From Marsupella aquatica (Eukaryota > Marchantiophyta), in the NCBI GenBank assembly GCA_973895155.1, contig OZ316892.1, forward strand, positions 12,524,001 to 12,588,000: 64,000 nucleotides of DNA, given 5' to 3'. The translations under genes were made by a program, and so were the position numbers. The notes under the pieces are model-generated. The model was not told the DNA's origin and did no database searches. It saw nothing but the letters and a program-made list of their open reading frames with translations. The stretch's first letter is position 1; the number at the start of each line of letters is the position of its first letter. This document shows, in pieces, positions 12,873-24,380 of the stretch.

Positions 12873-15800
12873 TGTGACGCCACTGACATGGTCCTTATGC
12901 AATGATACGATAGAATTGGTATGCTATATGTAGTAAGTAACTGTGAGACTGCATAACAATTAGCAAGATGACAAGAATAACGACAATCATAGCATTTAGA
13001 GTAGGACTAGGGCAGGTTAGCCTGAAGAGTGCACAACCAAGGCAGACATAACGGAGACAGTCATTGTCAAGGCTACAAATAAGCAACCGGGGGAAGAGAG
13101 GATTCACCTCCTCTACCATACTATCGTGTTGACGAGCACAATGGAGCATAGAGGCTCTCCAGGATATAGGTGTAGGGGTAGAGGTGGTAACTCGGGGAAG
13201 CGAGTCTCCTAATTGAGAAAATGGCTATATGGTATGGTGGTTGTTCTCATGAAGAAATCTGAATGTCTTGGGTGTGTATCTCATTTTGTTACTTAGGTTA
13301 GTGATTCATAGTCTAGTTTTAGTGTGTTAGGGAAATAAAAGTTATGTCGCTAGTGTTGGCAACCATATCTCTTTCAATACGTCACCAAATCCGGATCTAT
13401 AAAGAGCATTGGAAAGATATGGTCAAGGACAGTAAAACCAATATAAAACACTCTCGGAATGGAGGTGTATTAAGAATGATACGACCTTACTAGTGTGACA
13501 GGTTCACTTGTGGCCGAAATTCACGGGTTTGGGTTTGAGTTCGGTTTTGGGTTAACCTAAGCTTGGCCACGGCTTAGTTTTGGGTCACGGCTTAACTTAG
13601 GTGAGCTTGGCCATGGCTTAGCTCCGGTTAGCTCAGGTTCGGGTTCAACTTAGCCTAGGGTAGCGGATAGCGGGCTAGCATATTAGTGGGTAGGAGCTTA
13701 ACCCGAGGCCACGGGTTAGCTCTATAGGGTTAGATAGGATAGCCAAGTTAGCCAAACTCAGGTTAACCATGTAACTTAGGTTAGCGTAGCAATGTATACC
13801 CCCTCTCAATTCTGGGGGCATAACTTTCTCTATATTTGACCAAATCGACTATAATTGACCTCATTGGAAAGAGAAGCTCAAGCCACTTCCAATGCTTCTA
13901 TCCATGCAACAAATTGTTGAATAGAAAAATCAAAAGAGGAGGCGCATGCTTGCAAAAAATGTGGAGGGCCAAATCCAAAATATATAGCCAATTTGAGATA
14001 AAAATAAAGCTACGAGTTAGGGTTCACTAGTTAGATATAATGACGGCTCTATTTGGACTGGGATGGGGCTCTAGCAGCGTAGCGTCCACCCATTTGGGCT
14101 TAGTGTGTGTATGTAGAGCAGCCCCTGGTAGAAACTTCAATTGTGTGATCTCACGTAGACAAAGTAACAAGGAGGAGCTCTGTTCAAGGAAGGTTGGGCT
14201 TGGAAACTGTGTGTTGGGGAGAGCTTGGTTGTGGCATTACTTAGGATGTAATCAACCAGGCTGCACAACAACAATTAGCCAGGTTTGCGAGTTGGATTGT
14301 GGCTCTTTCTAGTAGGCAGCACAACTGGGTTCTTTTCCCATGAAATAGAGCCTTGGTGATAGGTGATGTATTGGTGATTGTCAACTATGGGGAGGATTTT
14401 GATAGGATTTGCGGTGAGCATAGTAGGGAGGCTACATTCTGATTGAGGTGCAACACAAGGAGGATTTCCAATTTAGTTTGGCAAGGCTATGTGATCTATG
14501 GGAAGTCCCGGCCTTTGTCTGGTAGAGAGTACTAAGGGATTTATGGTCAGAGCTAAGCTTGTAGGGCAAGCGTGAGGCTGGGCCTCATTGTGCAGTCTAG
14601 GGTAGATCATAGGCCAAGTACCAGCTTTGAAGTTGAGTCAATTGTGCATGCATAACTTGACTTTCTAAATTGGAGGTGTGAGATCTGTATGTGCCACCAA
14701 GAATGAAGTGCAATGAAGGACGTTGTCGCGAGGACTAGAAGTTAGGGTTGCTCGAGTATTTAACTTTGCATTTCTGGTTGCAATTGGAATAGGTGACAAA
14801 AACTTTTCGGAGTAAACTCTCTCACTCCTTTATTTTTAGTTTTCTCACAATGGTTACAATTGATGCCTTTGAGTAGGCCTGCTTGCAAGAGTCTAGAAGC
14901 TTACCCTACAACGGGCCGCTACCTCTAACTTGTCAAGCTCAACCCCTCAAATGGCTGTCTAATCAGAAAATGACAAAAAACCTCCTCCTTAGCTCTCAAC
15001 TTCAAAAATTGACTAGCTACTCGACTAGTCACACCCTAACACTCAAGAAGCTCGAGCCTGGACCAATGAGACTCGATGCTCAAAGGCCCAAGACTTAAAC
15101 TCAAAGCCAACACAAAAAACTAAGCCGAGTCACCTTTAAGACTCTCAAACCTCTTCAAACAACCTCAAACAACCCCAAATGAGCCGCTACTCAAGCCTTA
15201 AGTAGTTTCCAAAAGCACCTTTGTTGCCCCAGCCAGCTGCCACCAGCGAGGCTCACCCAAACACCAAACCTGACAACAATAAGTCACCAAACATGAAATC
15301 TTATCTCATCCAACCAAGCAACCTGTCCGAGTCAGCATACCCGCGACTAACCAATGAGGGCTCACCCATCAGCCAGTATAAAGGGACAACCTGGGCCAAA
15401 ATGAGGCCAAAATGTTTTGGCATGACAACGTTTGAGTTCAGGATTGAGTTTGCAAGGCAAGTACGGGATTGGTTCAAGTCCAATCTGCCGTCGCAATCTG
15501 GAGTGAGTCGAGCTCAGGTTCAAAATTGAGCTTGCATGGCAAGCACGGGGTTTGCAAAGCAGCACGTCGTAATCTGGAGTAGACAACCTTCAGGCCTGTT
15601 GTTGTGATCAAGTGACTATTCTCAGTGAACTATTGTGCACATCTTTGAATCTAATTGAGTTTTCCTCTCAGGCCTCATTTCTCTCATGGATGTGTGTGTG
15701 TGTGAGGCAATCTGAGTGTATGATGGGACCAATAGCGCCATTGAGAGGTGCACCGGGTGCATTGAAGTGGGTTGGGTGGAGGCTATCATAGCTCTGATTG

Positions 15801-16220
15801 TTGGGAGTGGAATGATAGAGGAGTGGGCAATGGCTTAGAAGTCCCTAAGTTGTGAATCAGTCAGAGTCACTGGTTTATGGGTACATTCCGGTGGCAAAAT
15901 AGAAATATACCTATGGCAATAAGCATACGTAAGGACATATGCGCACCATAGCGCTAGGCCTTGTGTGTATGGGCCCAATAGGAAGACCCCTTCTCAGTAA
16001 AACTATCATGAGTGCAAGATCTGATTCCCAACCTTGGTTCCTTGGGATTGAGATTGGGTCATGTGTGACAAAGTCTTGCTGTGATAGTTGGGCGTTAAGG
16101 GGATAGATTGGTGTTTACCAGCCTTCATAGCATCCCTCTGTGATCCTCAGGTACAAGGAGATTGTTTTGGCACCCAATAGTGATGTTTTTGGTGTTAATA
16201 CCCATGTCAATTGCTTGACA
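12873..16220. mobile_element. Solo LTR, family L1, copy 1 (3,348 bp incl. nested insertion)
   Basis: Begins TGTGACGCC and ends TTGACA, the TG...CA ends of LTRs. It is flanked directly by the 5 bp duplication AGAGT (12868-12872 and 16221-16225). It is homologous along its length to 17891-20253, which has the same ends but a different duplication, so both are separate insertions rather than the two ends of one element. The interior at about 13,510-13,790 is a degenerate GGTTAGC/CTTAGG repeat. It carries a 326 bp stretch (13006-13331) missing from copy 2 and a nested 704 bp insertion. No gag or pol is present. Confidence 0.85.
14724..15427. mobile_element. Nested solo LTR (704 bp) inside L1 copy 1
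   Basis: Starts TGTCGCGAGG and ends GGCATGACA, so its ends are the inverted pair TGTC/GACA. It is flanked by ACGT at 14720-14723 and 15428-15431. The matching place in L1 copy 2 (about 19,497-19,500) reads straight through, giving the empty site. It is non-coding, and no second LTR of this family was seen in the window. The duplication is 4 bp, short but within the range for LTR elements. Confidence 0.7.
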
Positions 16221-16225
16221 AGAGT

Positions 16226-17885
16226 ACTAATATCATGATTTTTCCATAGAAATACACTTGAAGAGCTTTATTATACCCGAGTCTAGTTGGCATGGCCACA
16301 CCAAGTATCAGAGCACAACTCTCCAAGAATGCTCCACCTAGCACCTAGCTTGCTCCCTCGATCAACTATGAGCATGAGTCCCCCAGAGGAGCTCTCCCTT
16401 GCCCCTCTATATGCGAGATACTAGAGTCGTGCCTAATGGCCATTAACAACCTAGGTTAACCCAAGACTAGACTTAACCCTTACATAACTTTGGGCTCAAG
16501 ACCATCCATTTTTCACTAGCAATGTGAACAAAAGTTAAAAAAACAACTATTCTGAAAATTGATAAAAATTAGTGTTACTTGGACTCAAAATCACTTTTAC
16601 CAAAATTAGTGTTAGTAGCTATCAAACACTATAATACCTACTTTTTTTTGTCTCTTTGTTTTTTCAAAAATTAAACAACTTTGAGGGGGAGTGATACACA
16701 ACCAGTAGATTCTTTAATACTTTTGGGGGACCGTTCGATTGCAAACTAGAGCCCCTAATGCACTCTCTTTGATTGCTCACCTTGCCCACAAGGGATGTTG
16801 GTAGGAGGATAGATCTAGGACTTGAAGTACACCATTGATTTCCGTGGCAAGGACAGTACCTTTTGTCCTCTCTTTATCCCCATGCAAGTACAATCCTTGT
16901 CTAGTGGTTGTCCTTATCATTTTGCAGACCACTTTGTTTTAACTCTTCTCTTTTCTGATATTTTTAAATTAAAAATAATAATATACAGTGAAACTCCCAA
17001 AGTTAAAACCCGGATGGACTTACATGTTGTTCATGAAGCCCTCATGGATAAACCAAACCTACAAGGACTAAATTAAAACATAAAAGTGTGCTTGGACATT
17101 GCTATATACATTTTTGTCCATAAAATAGAGTGTCAAAAACTAAATCGTCACTTCTATCAATAAATGTTCTTTGTCACTAACTCTGTCAGCTCTTCTGTCC
17201 TAAAAGTATGTCAATGGCCATAGCACTTTTTTATTGAGAGCTTTGCTTCTTTCTCCCAATACTCTTCCCCTACACATAATTACTCTACCTATTTTTAAGA
17301 GTTTAATAAAAAATAACAAGTAAAGTACATTTAATTTGGTTCTTATATAAAGAGACCTAAAGTTTCATCTATTCAAAGTAGACAAAACTTTGAATAGATT
17401 GAGTGCTTCACATTTTATTCACACTCCCTTAAGTAGTTTGCCCAATGGTAAAAACCAAATGAATTTAATTTACTCAAAAATATTTTTTAATATTCATCAG
17501 CCCCGCAAGGGGGGGAGGGGGAAGCAAGCAGCACAATGGCTCACGAGCCAAGGAGACAATTCCCACAAGGAGGTAGGTGGCACCCAAATAAGCTCAATTG
17601 TCAAAAATGGATTACAATTTTTCTACACACTTTCTTGAGATTCTAGGGCATCGATACTTTGCAGAATGATTATACAACTTCCAGAAATGCTGTTGCAAAA
17701 TATTTTTCATAGAGCATTGCTCGTTATCAAAAATGTAGTCATTTCTCACTCGGGGCCCATATCATGGATGGAGTTTACCAGTAATAAAGACCCTAAAACT
17801 TAAGAAAATAAATTTGATTTTTACTATAATTTTCACCCCAAACTTTATGGAATATTTTGGAGAATGTTTTCACTTTTGATATTAA
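16226..17885. other. AT-rich spacer between the two L1 solo LTRs
   Basis: No conserved coding frame. The 9-base stretch TATCAGAGC at 16306-16314 matches part of the usual plant initiator-Met tRNA primer-binding site, and the preceding bases CATGGCCACA could be an LTR end, so a trace of another retrotransposon is possible. The rest is AT-rich with simple runs. Confidence 0.35.
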
Positions 17886-17890
17886 AAAAC

Positions 17891-20253
17891 TGTGACGCCG
17901 ATGACATGGTCCTTATTCTTTAATGTGAGTAAGTAGGTTGTTGTATGCAAGGAGTAGCTATTGATATTGCATAACAATTAGCAAGATGGCAAGAATAAGG
18001 GCAATCATGACATTAAGAGTAGGGAAATAAAAGCTATGTCGCGAGTGGTCGGCGACCATATCTCTTTCAATATGTCACCAAATCCGGATCTGTAAAGAGC
18101 ATTGAAAAGATCTGGTCAAGGCGAGTAAAATCGATATAAAACACTCGGGAAACGGCGGTGTATTAAGGAAGATATGGCCTGATTAGTGTGACGGGTTAAC
18201 TTGTGGCCGGAATTAGCGGATTCGGCTTCAGTTTCGGGTTAACCCAAGCTCGGCCACGGCTTAGCTTAGGTAAGCACGGCTTCAGCTTAGCTCAGGTAAG
18301 CACGACTTCAGCTTAGGCTTAACCCAGGTTCGTATTAGATTGATCCCGGGTTAGACTGAACTTGGGTTAGCCTAAACTCGGGCTCGGGTTAGCATAGGCA
18401 AGCTCGGGTTCGGGCTCAGCTTAGCCTAGGTTAGCGGATAGAGGGTAGCGGCCTAACCCGAGACCATGGGTTAGCTCTACTCGGGTTAGATAGGATAGCT
18501 AGGTTAGCCGAACTCGGGTTAGCTATGTAACTCGGGTTAGCGCAGCATCGAGTACACTCTCTCGGGTGCGGGGGTATAACTCTCTATGTATTTGACCAAA
18601 TCGGCTATAATTGACCTCGTTGGAAAGAGGAGCTCAAGCCGCTTCCAACGCTACTATCCGCGCAGCAAATGGTTGAATAGAGAAATCAAGAGAGGAGGCG
18701 CAAGCTCGCAAAAACCATGGAGGAGGGCCAAATCCAAAGTACATAGCCAATTCGAGATAGAAATAAAGTTGCGAGTTAGGGTTCAGTAGTTAGAGATAGT
18801 GGCGGCTCTGTTAGGGCTGGGATGGGGCTCCAGCAACGTAGTATCCACCCATTTGGGCTGAGTATGAGAGTATATAGAGCAGTCCCCCCGGTAGAGGCAG
18901 GGGGAACTTCAGTTGTGTGATCTCACGTAGATTGAGCAGCAAGGAGGAGCTCTGTGCAAGGAAGGTTGGGTTTGGAAGTTGTGTGTTGGGGAGAGCTTGG
19001 TTGTGCTATTACTTAGGGAGTAATCAGCCACGCTTCACAGCAACAGTTGGCCAGGTTTGCAAGCTAGATTGTGGCTCTTTCTAGTAGGCAACACAACTGG
19101 GTTCTTTCCCCCCGATACAGAGCCTTGGTGATAGGTGACGTGTTGGTGATTGTAAACTGTGGGGAGGATTTCAATGTGATTTGCGGTGAGCACATTAGGG
19201 AGGCTGAGATACTGATTGAGGGGCAGCAGGAGGAGCATTTACAATTTAGTCTGGCAAGGCTACGTGATCCATGGGGAGTCCCGGCCTTTGTCTGGTAGAG
19301 AGCACTAAGGGATTTATGGTCAGAGCTAAGCTTGCAGGGCAAGCATGAGGCCGGGCCTCATTATAGTCTGGGGTAGATCGCCGTTAGGCCTGGTACCAGC
19401 TTTGAAGTTGAGTCAACAGTGCATGCGTACTTGACATTATGAAATGGAGGTGTGAGATCTATACGTGCCCCCAAGAATGAAGTGCAGTGAAGGAGGTTGA
19501 GTTCAGGATTGAGTTTGCAAGGCAAGTACGGGATTGGTTCGAGTCCAATCTGCCGTCGCAATCTGGAGTGAGCCGGGCTCAGGTTCAGAATTGGGCTTGC
19601 ATGGCAAGCACGTCCCAATCTGGAGGAGACAGCCTTCGGGCCTAGTGTTCGGATCAAGTGTTCTCAGTGAACTATTGTGCACATCTTTGAATCTAATTGA
19701 GTTTTCCTCTCAGGCCTCATTTCTCTCATGGATGTGTGTGTGTGTGAGGCAATCTGAGTGTATGATGGGACTAGCAGCGCCACTGATAGGTGTACCGGGT
19801 GCATTGAAGTGGGTTGGGTGAGGGTTGTCACAGCTCTGATTGCTAAGAGTGGAATGGCAGAGTGGTGGGGCAATGGCTTAGAAGTCCCTAAGCCGGGAAT
19901 CAGTCAGGAGTCACTCGTTTATGGGTACATTCCGGCGATGGAATAGAAATATACCTATGATAGTAACCATACGTATAGACATATGCGCACCATAGCGCTA
20001 GGCCCTGTGTGTACGGGCCCGATATGAAGACCCCTTCTCACCAGAACTATCATGAGCACAGGATCTGATTCCCAACCTTGGTTTAGCTTGGGTGATATGT
20101 GACGGAGTCTTGCTATGATAGTCTGGTGTTAAGAGCATAAACTGGTGTTTACTGGCCTTCACAGCATCCCTTCGTGATCCTCAGGTACAAGGAGATGGTT
20201 TTGGCACCCAATAGTGACATTTTGGTGTTAAGACCCATGTCAATCGCGTGACA
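17891..20253. mobile_element. Solo LTR, family L1, copy 2 (2,363 bp)
   Basis: Starts TGTGACGCCG and ends GCGTGACA. It is flanked by the 5 bp duplication AAAAC at 17886-17890 and 20254-20258. It is collinear with copy 1 but lacks 326 bp near its start (4-base TAGG microhomology at the join) and lacks the nested 704 bp LTR. The region 18,200-18,560 is a degenerate repeat rich in CGGGTTAGC and AGCTTAGG. The interior has no protein domain. Confidence 0.85.
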
Positions 20254-20258
20254 AAAAC

Positions 20259-21164
20259 CTTATAGTTCTTATAATTCTTAAAATTGGATTAAAACACCCA
20301 TATATTTCTTCAACAAAATTATAAAGTCTTCCACGCATTTTAAGTAAAAAACCCCTAGCTTCTTTGTGCGCGATGGGCCAAACGAAAATAAGTGAGGACC
20401 AAGATTTTTCCATTGTGAAGCTAAAGGAAAATTAAATCTACATGAGCGTTGTTGTGGAATCTTAGTTTTCAAAGACCATTGCTTTTGCTATAAAAGTGTT
20501 TTGACTAATTTTATTGTTATAGAGCTACTTAAGACTTTACTTTTGGGGAGTATTGTTGATGAATCATATTTTTTAGAGAGTAACACTCTTGTTATAAAGA
20601 GCATTTTTTTGCTGAGCTATCGGAAATCATGTTGTTCATATAACGTTGCTCTTGGTACAAGGAGCGCTTCAAGTACTTTGCCGATACGGAAGCTACAAGA
20701 AATGTTAAATGTGCATCTTCACTCTCTATTCCAAATACATTCTTAATTTCCATTTTTGGTGTTCTGTTCTTACCGTGAAAGAATTTGATGTCAGAATTCT
20801 GTTCTTACCGTGATAGAATATACCATCCATTTGTATTTAAGCTATCTCATGATTATGTGTAATAAGGTATGTCCCTTGTCACAGTCCATGGGGATAGATG
20901 GAGACAACCTGGTAGTCCATCCGAGCTTTAGTTATGAAACTCCCATCACGATGACACATTAGTTTTTTTATGGCTTTCTATTCTAACAGTTATGACACCT
21001 TTTTAAATTTTGTACATATACTAAAGTACACACGATTAAAACTCTCCAACAACAAAAAGTAACTCATACTTTTTCACTTTTTTTATTCTTAACATTCTTG
21101 ACACTTTTTTTCTAATTGTTTTAGAGGTAGGCTACACAACTAAAATTTCCCCAACAAAAGGGGC
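20259..21164. other. AT-rich spacer, no gene seen
   Basis: Short ORFs only. It contains a small direct repeat (GTTCTGTTCTTACCGTGA near 20,760 and a variant near 20,800). Confidence 0.4.
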
Positions 21165-22385
21165 AACCTATACATTTTTAACAGACCCCCATGAGAGGTC
21201 CCTTCCAAATTCCCTGTCAGGAGGTTGTGCCACATCAGCACAACAAGCCACAATAGGAAAGATCTTATTTTTGACAGTAACAAAAATGCACATTCATGTT
21301 TGTGGCAAAAGCAACATAATTTTTGGGGCCCCATGCCATAAACATTAAGCGTAAAAAACCAGAATACAAAGGAAAAGATGTCATTTTTTATTGTAACCGT
21401 ATTAGTGTTTTTAAATTGTTTACTATATAATGAGTTAGATAATTGCCTCTAAAATTATGTAATTAAGTAATGGCTCATACCTTTTACTCTCTCTTTCAAT
21501 GAGAGAGATACCAATGAGAAATGATTGTGAATAGGGTACTGCCATTTTGTTACATTGCGTCAAAGAAACGGAGGACCCATCTTCACTTGAGTTTTGAGGT
21601 TTGAGAGTGAGTTGTGAGGTGAATGGTGGATACCGTATGATCGTATAACTTGCACATACTTAAAGAATCATCACGGACTCAAGAAATGGAACATCAAAAA
21701 ATGCCTACCTCCCTTTCTTGATGAAGAGATGTCACAATCCTGTCACCATCACAAACTTAGCCGTTGCAAATTGATTTCTTCGATTACGTCATCATTGCTT
21801 GTCCGCAACGCTTGCTTCCTGGCTTGAATTGTTTGCGTCCCTCAAGGCTTCAACTGAAGCTCACTCTAAACACAGGTTGACGCCAATTGCAGCCTCTATG
21901 TTGAAGAAACAATCTCTAGTCTCCCCCTCACACCATAGCTTTCTTAAATCCAAAAAATCACAAAACCTTCATGTGAAGTGATGGCTTGTTCGGTTTGTGT
22001 GTTCTTCCCACCAAAATGACAAGTTCTTCTGCCAACAGCTGAGTGTTGTGCTCTGGTGTCTTGTGGCCGTAATGCTCAACATAATCCGCAAACAATCAAT
22101 GAAGAATGGTAGACACACAATTTCTCCAATGTGTAAGCAATTGACGGTTTTTGCAAAAACCATAAAAAAACTCAATTCTTCCACATTCAACCTTCCATTT
22201 GATAAACTAGAGAGATTATCTCGACCAAATCAATCTCCTCTATCTTTTGAGCGTTCTCTTTTGTATGAGCACACACCAAGATCACCGGGAGACTCAAAAC
22301 CATTGGTTATTGCCTTGTTGAAAATTGATTTCACTTCATCTCACACACATTCCTTGGATGAACATGGCGGCCCATAGATTAATTG
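21165..22385 (+). repeat. Dispersed repeat, family R2, copy A (plus orientation)
   Basis: Homologous in inverted orientation to 39,586-41,095. Shared blocks in order include ACCCCCATGAGAGGTCCCTT, GACAGTAACAAAA, CAAAGGAA(A/G)AGATGTCATTT, GAGATGTCACAATC, GAACACAGGTTGA-like, GTTCTTCCCACCA, TCAACATAA, and CATTCCTTGGATGAACATG. Several frames are partly open but none is conserved between the copies, so this is read as a non-coding or decayed transposable element. Exact ends and class are unclear. Confidence 0.7.
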
Positions 22386-22624
22386 TTTTTGAGGGGTGAG
22401 GGGTTTTTGTGATCTTGAGGAGGTCAGTTTTTTCTATTGGCCTAAAATTGTTTTCACCCTTGCTAACAAATAGGGTATTTATGGTTGGTTATTTGTGTGT
22501 TGACTCTGGCCATTCCATGTTGCATTTATTTTGGAGGAATGGGGGATTCTAACTAGGTGGGGCTAATCATCCATTCTCCTCTCATTTTGCATTGGGTGGG
22601 TCCACTCTCCAGTTGGTCAACATC

Positions 22625-22813
22625 TGGCCCTTGCTTGACATCTTTGCATCTCCTTGACATCTTACCCTCTCCTCAACATCTTGCCTTCCCCTCGACATCT
22701 TGGCTTCAGTCCAAATCTTGCCCAATCTTGCCCTAACCTTGACGTTTTTCTCTCACCTAGACATCTTGCCCTCACCTCAAAATCTTGCCCTCACTCAAAA
22801 TCTTGTCATCACC
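22625..22813. repeat. Degenerate minisatellite, left part
   Basis: Repeats of CATCTTGCCCTCACCTC-type units of about 20-30 bases. The same array resumes at 24,314, after the GC-rich insertion. Confidence 0.75.
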
Positions 22814-24308
22814 AGTGGTGGACCTTGCCACCCAGCGCACTCACCAATCCCAGCACTTGCGCCTAAGTGCCCTTGGTGCCCGAACGCCTCCACAGAATAC
22901 CTTGAGCAAGCATCCAAGTGCCTCTAGCACCACTTGCAGCCCCTCCCATACGAAGCCGCACTTGCTCACCTACACGACCGCTACTCAACGGTCCTCACTG
23001 TTTGCACAAGCAACCAAGCACCTCGGTAAGTAACCCCTCTGGATCTAGAACTCGCCAAGTCTAGCATCCTAACTCAAGCTCACCAGACGTTGGTAAATAG
23101 GTCAGCGATAGGTCCTCCCGATACCATAAGCCGGAACCAGAACCCACGTCCACTGTCCGTCCAGAACAACTCCTTCCTTGGGCGCGGCCCGGGTTCCCCC
23201 CCGTACCTATCCATCACCAACTGACCGCCCTGACCTCAGGACATGCTCATGGTCCAAATAGCGTAGCTTGTCCTAAAGCTTGTCCCAAGCTTGTCTCAAC
23301 ACGCTGGGACCAGAACGGCCCCGACGCTAACACCCACTCCCGGTTCGCCCCACTGATGGTCTAGGGACCGAGCGCCCTTGGGGCTCAGCCTCCATACCTA
23401 CTTGGCCTTGCCTCCCCAACGCAAGCTCCCTTGGGAGGCTGAACGCGGCTTGGTTGATGTTCAGCAGGATTTGGCAAGCGGGCGAGCTAACACCCGCAAA
23501 CCACAAGAATCCATGGCACTCCCAGACCCAGCTGAGCTCATGAGGGCATAGCTCTCCTCGAGAGCTTTCCAATGCACCTAAGAAGTCCTCCAATGGACTT
23601 CCCGTTGGGAAGATATCGCCATTTCCGTTTGGCGGTTTCCCTTAGTGCCGCGACCACCGCGACTCACGACTTCGGCTCGCCCTTTGCCCCCAGGGAGACA
23701 CCACTCCCCTCATATATGCTTCTGGAGACCTGCCACCCCTGGACCAGCTTTGGTCTCTAAACATTTGGCCCCCAACCCGGATCCCATTGCGCATAATGGG
23801 CGCACCACCAACTGGCAACGCCCATAACTTTCTTGATAGGCATCCGCAAGCGGAGTGCCTTAGCCCGTTGTGACCGGGCCGACCCAGTGCTCATTCCCAG
23901 GCCCTTAGGTCTGATCACCGCTCGGGGCTCCCTAACCGGCCCAACCCGAATCGGGCCACAACTTGCGCCCCAACCGTCCGCTGCCAATGGCGTCAACTCC
24001 ATTGGCCTTGGGCCCAAGAGGAGCTCACTCCCAAGCCCTCAGAACTCAAAGCCCATCCAACGGTCCGAACGGCCATCCTTGAGCCCGGCCCATTTCCCCT
24101 TGACCCGACCCGCCATAGGCTAGTCCAAGTCCTTAGTTTGTGTCCCCAGCTTGGCCCCTTGCCTCGCCAGTGCCACGTCTCATTGCCCACAAGTCTCCCC
24201 ATGCTAAGTCCTCCCCGGATGGCCTATCCGGGTCTGGACCATAAGGGAGCTCGGCGTCAGAGTCAGGGACGCCGGAGCTAAGTGTTAAGGTAGTCGAGTT
24301 CCGCGACT
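22814..24308. mobile_element. GC-rich 1,495 bp insertion with 5 bp target duplication
   Basis: A sharply more GC-rich block interrupts the minisatellite. TCACC occurs at both edges (22809-22813 and 24309-24313). Removing the block and one TCACC restores a normal array unit (CATCACC followed by ACAACATCT, compare CATCACCTCAACATCTT within the array). The block begins AGTGGTGG and ends CGCGACT, so its ends are AGT/ACT and not the usual TG/CA. Overlapping open frames are present because GC-rich DNA has few stop codons; none shows a domain. It could be a solo LTR with unusual ends or another class. Confidence 0.6.
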
Positions 24309-24313
24309 TCACC

Positions 24314-24380
24314 ACAACATCTGGTCCTTACTCAAAATCTTCTCATCACCTCAACATCTTGCCCTCACTCAACATCTTTT
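24314..24380. repeat. Degenerate minisatellite, right part
   Basis: Continues the CATCTTGCCCTCA-type array after the insertion, with units at about 24,317, 24,335, 24,352 and 24,369. Confidence 0.7.

Noticed and set aside
16303-16320. Primer-binding site for initiator-Met tRNA
   Set aside because: Only nine bases (TATCAGAGC) match, it is 83 bases beyond the L1 copy 1 end, and no paired LTR was found.
12873-20253. A single LTR retrotransposon with two LTRs and a 1.67 kb interior
   Set aside because: Each LTR copy has its own different 5 bp flanking duplication, there is no primer-binding site next to copy 1, and the spacer has no gag or pol motif.
22814-24308. Overlapping open frames of 60-96 codons on both strands as genes
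   Set aside because: They occur in all frames of a GC-rich block with few stops, and none shows a domain or splice-consistent extension.
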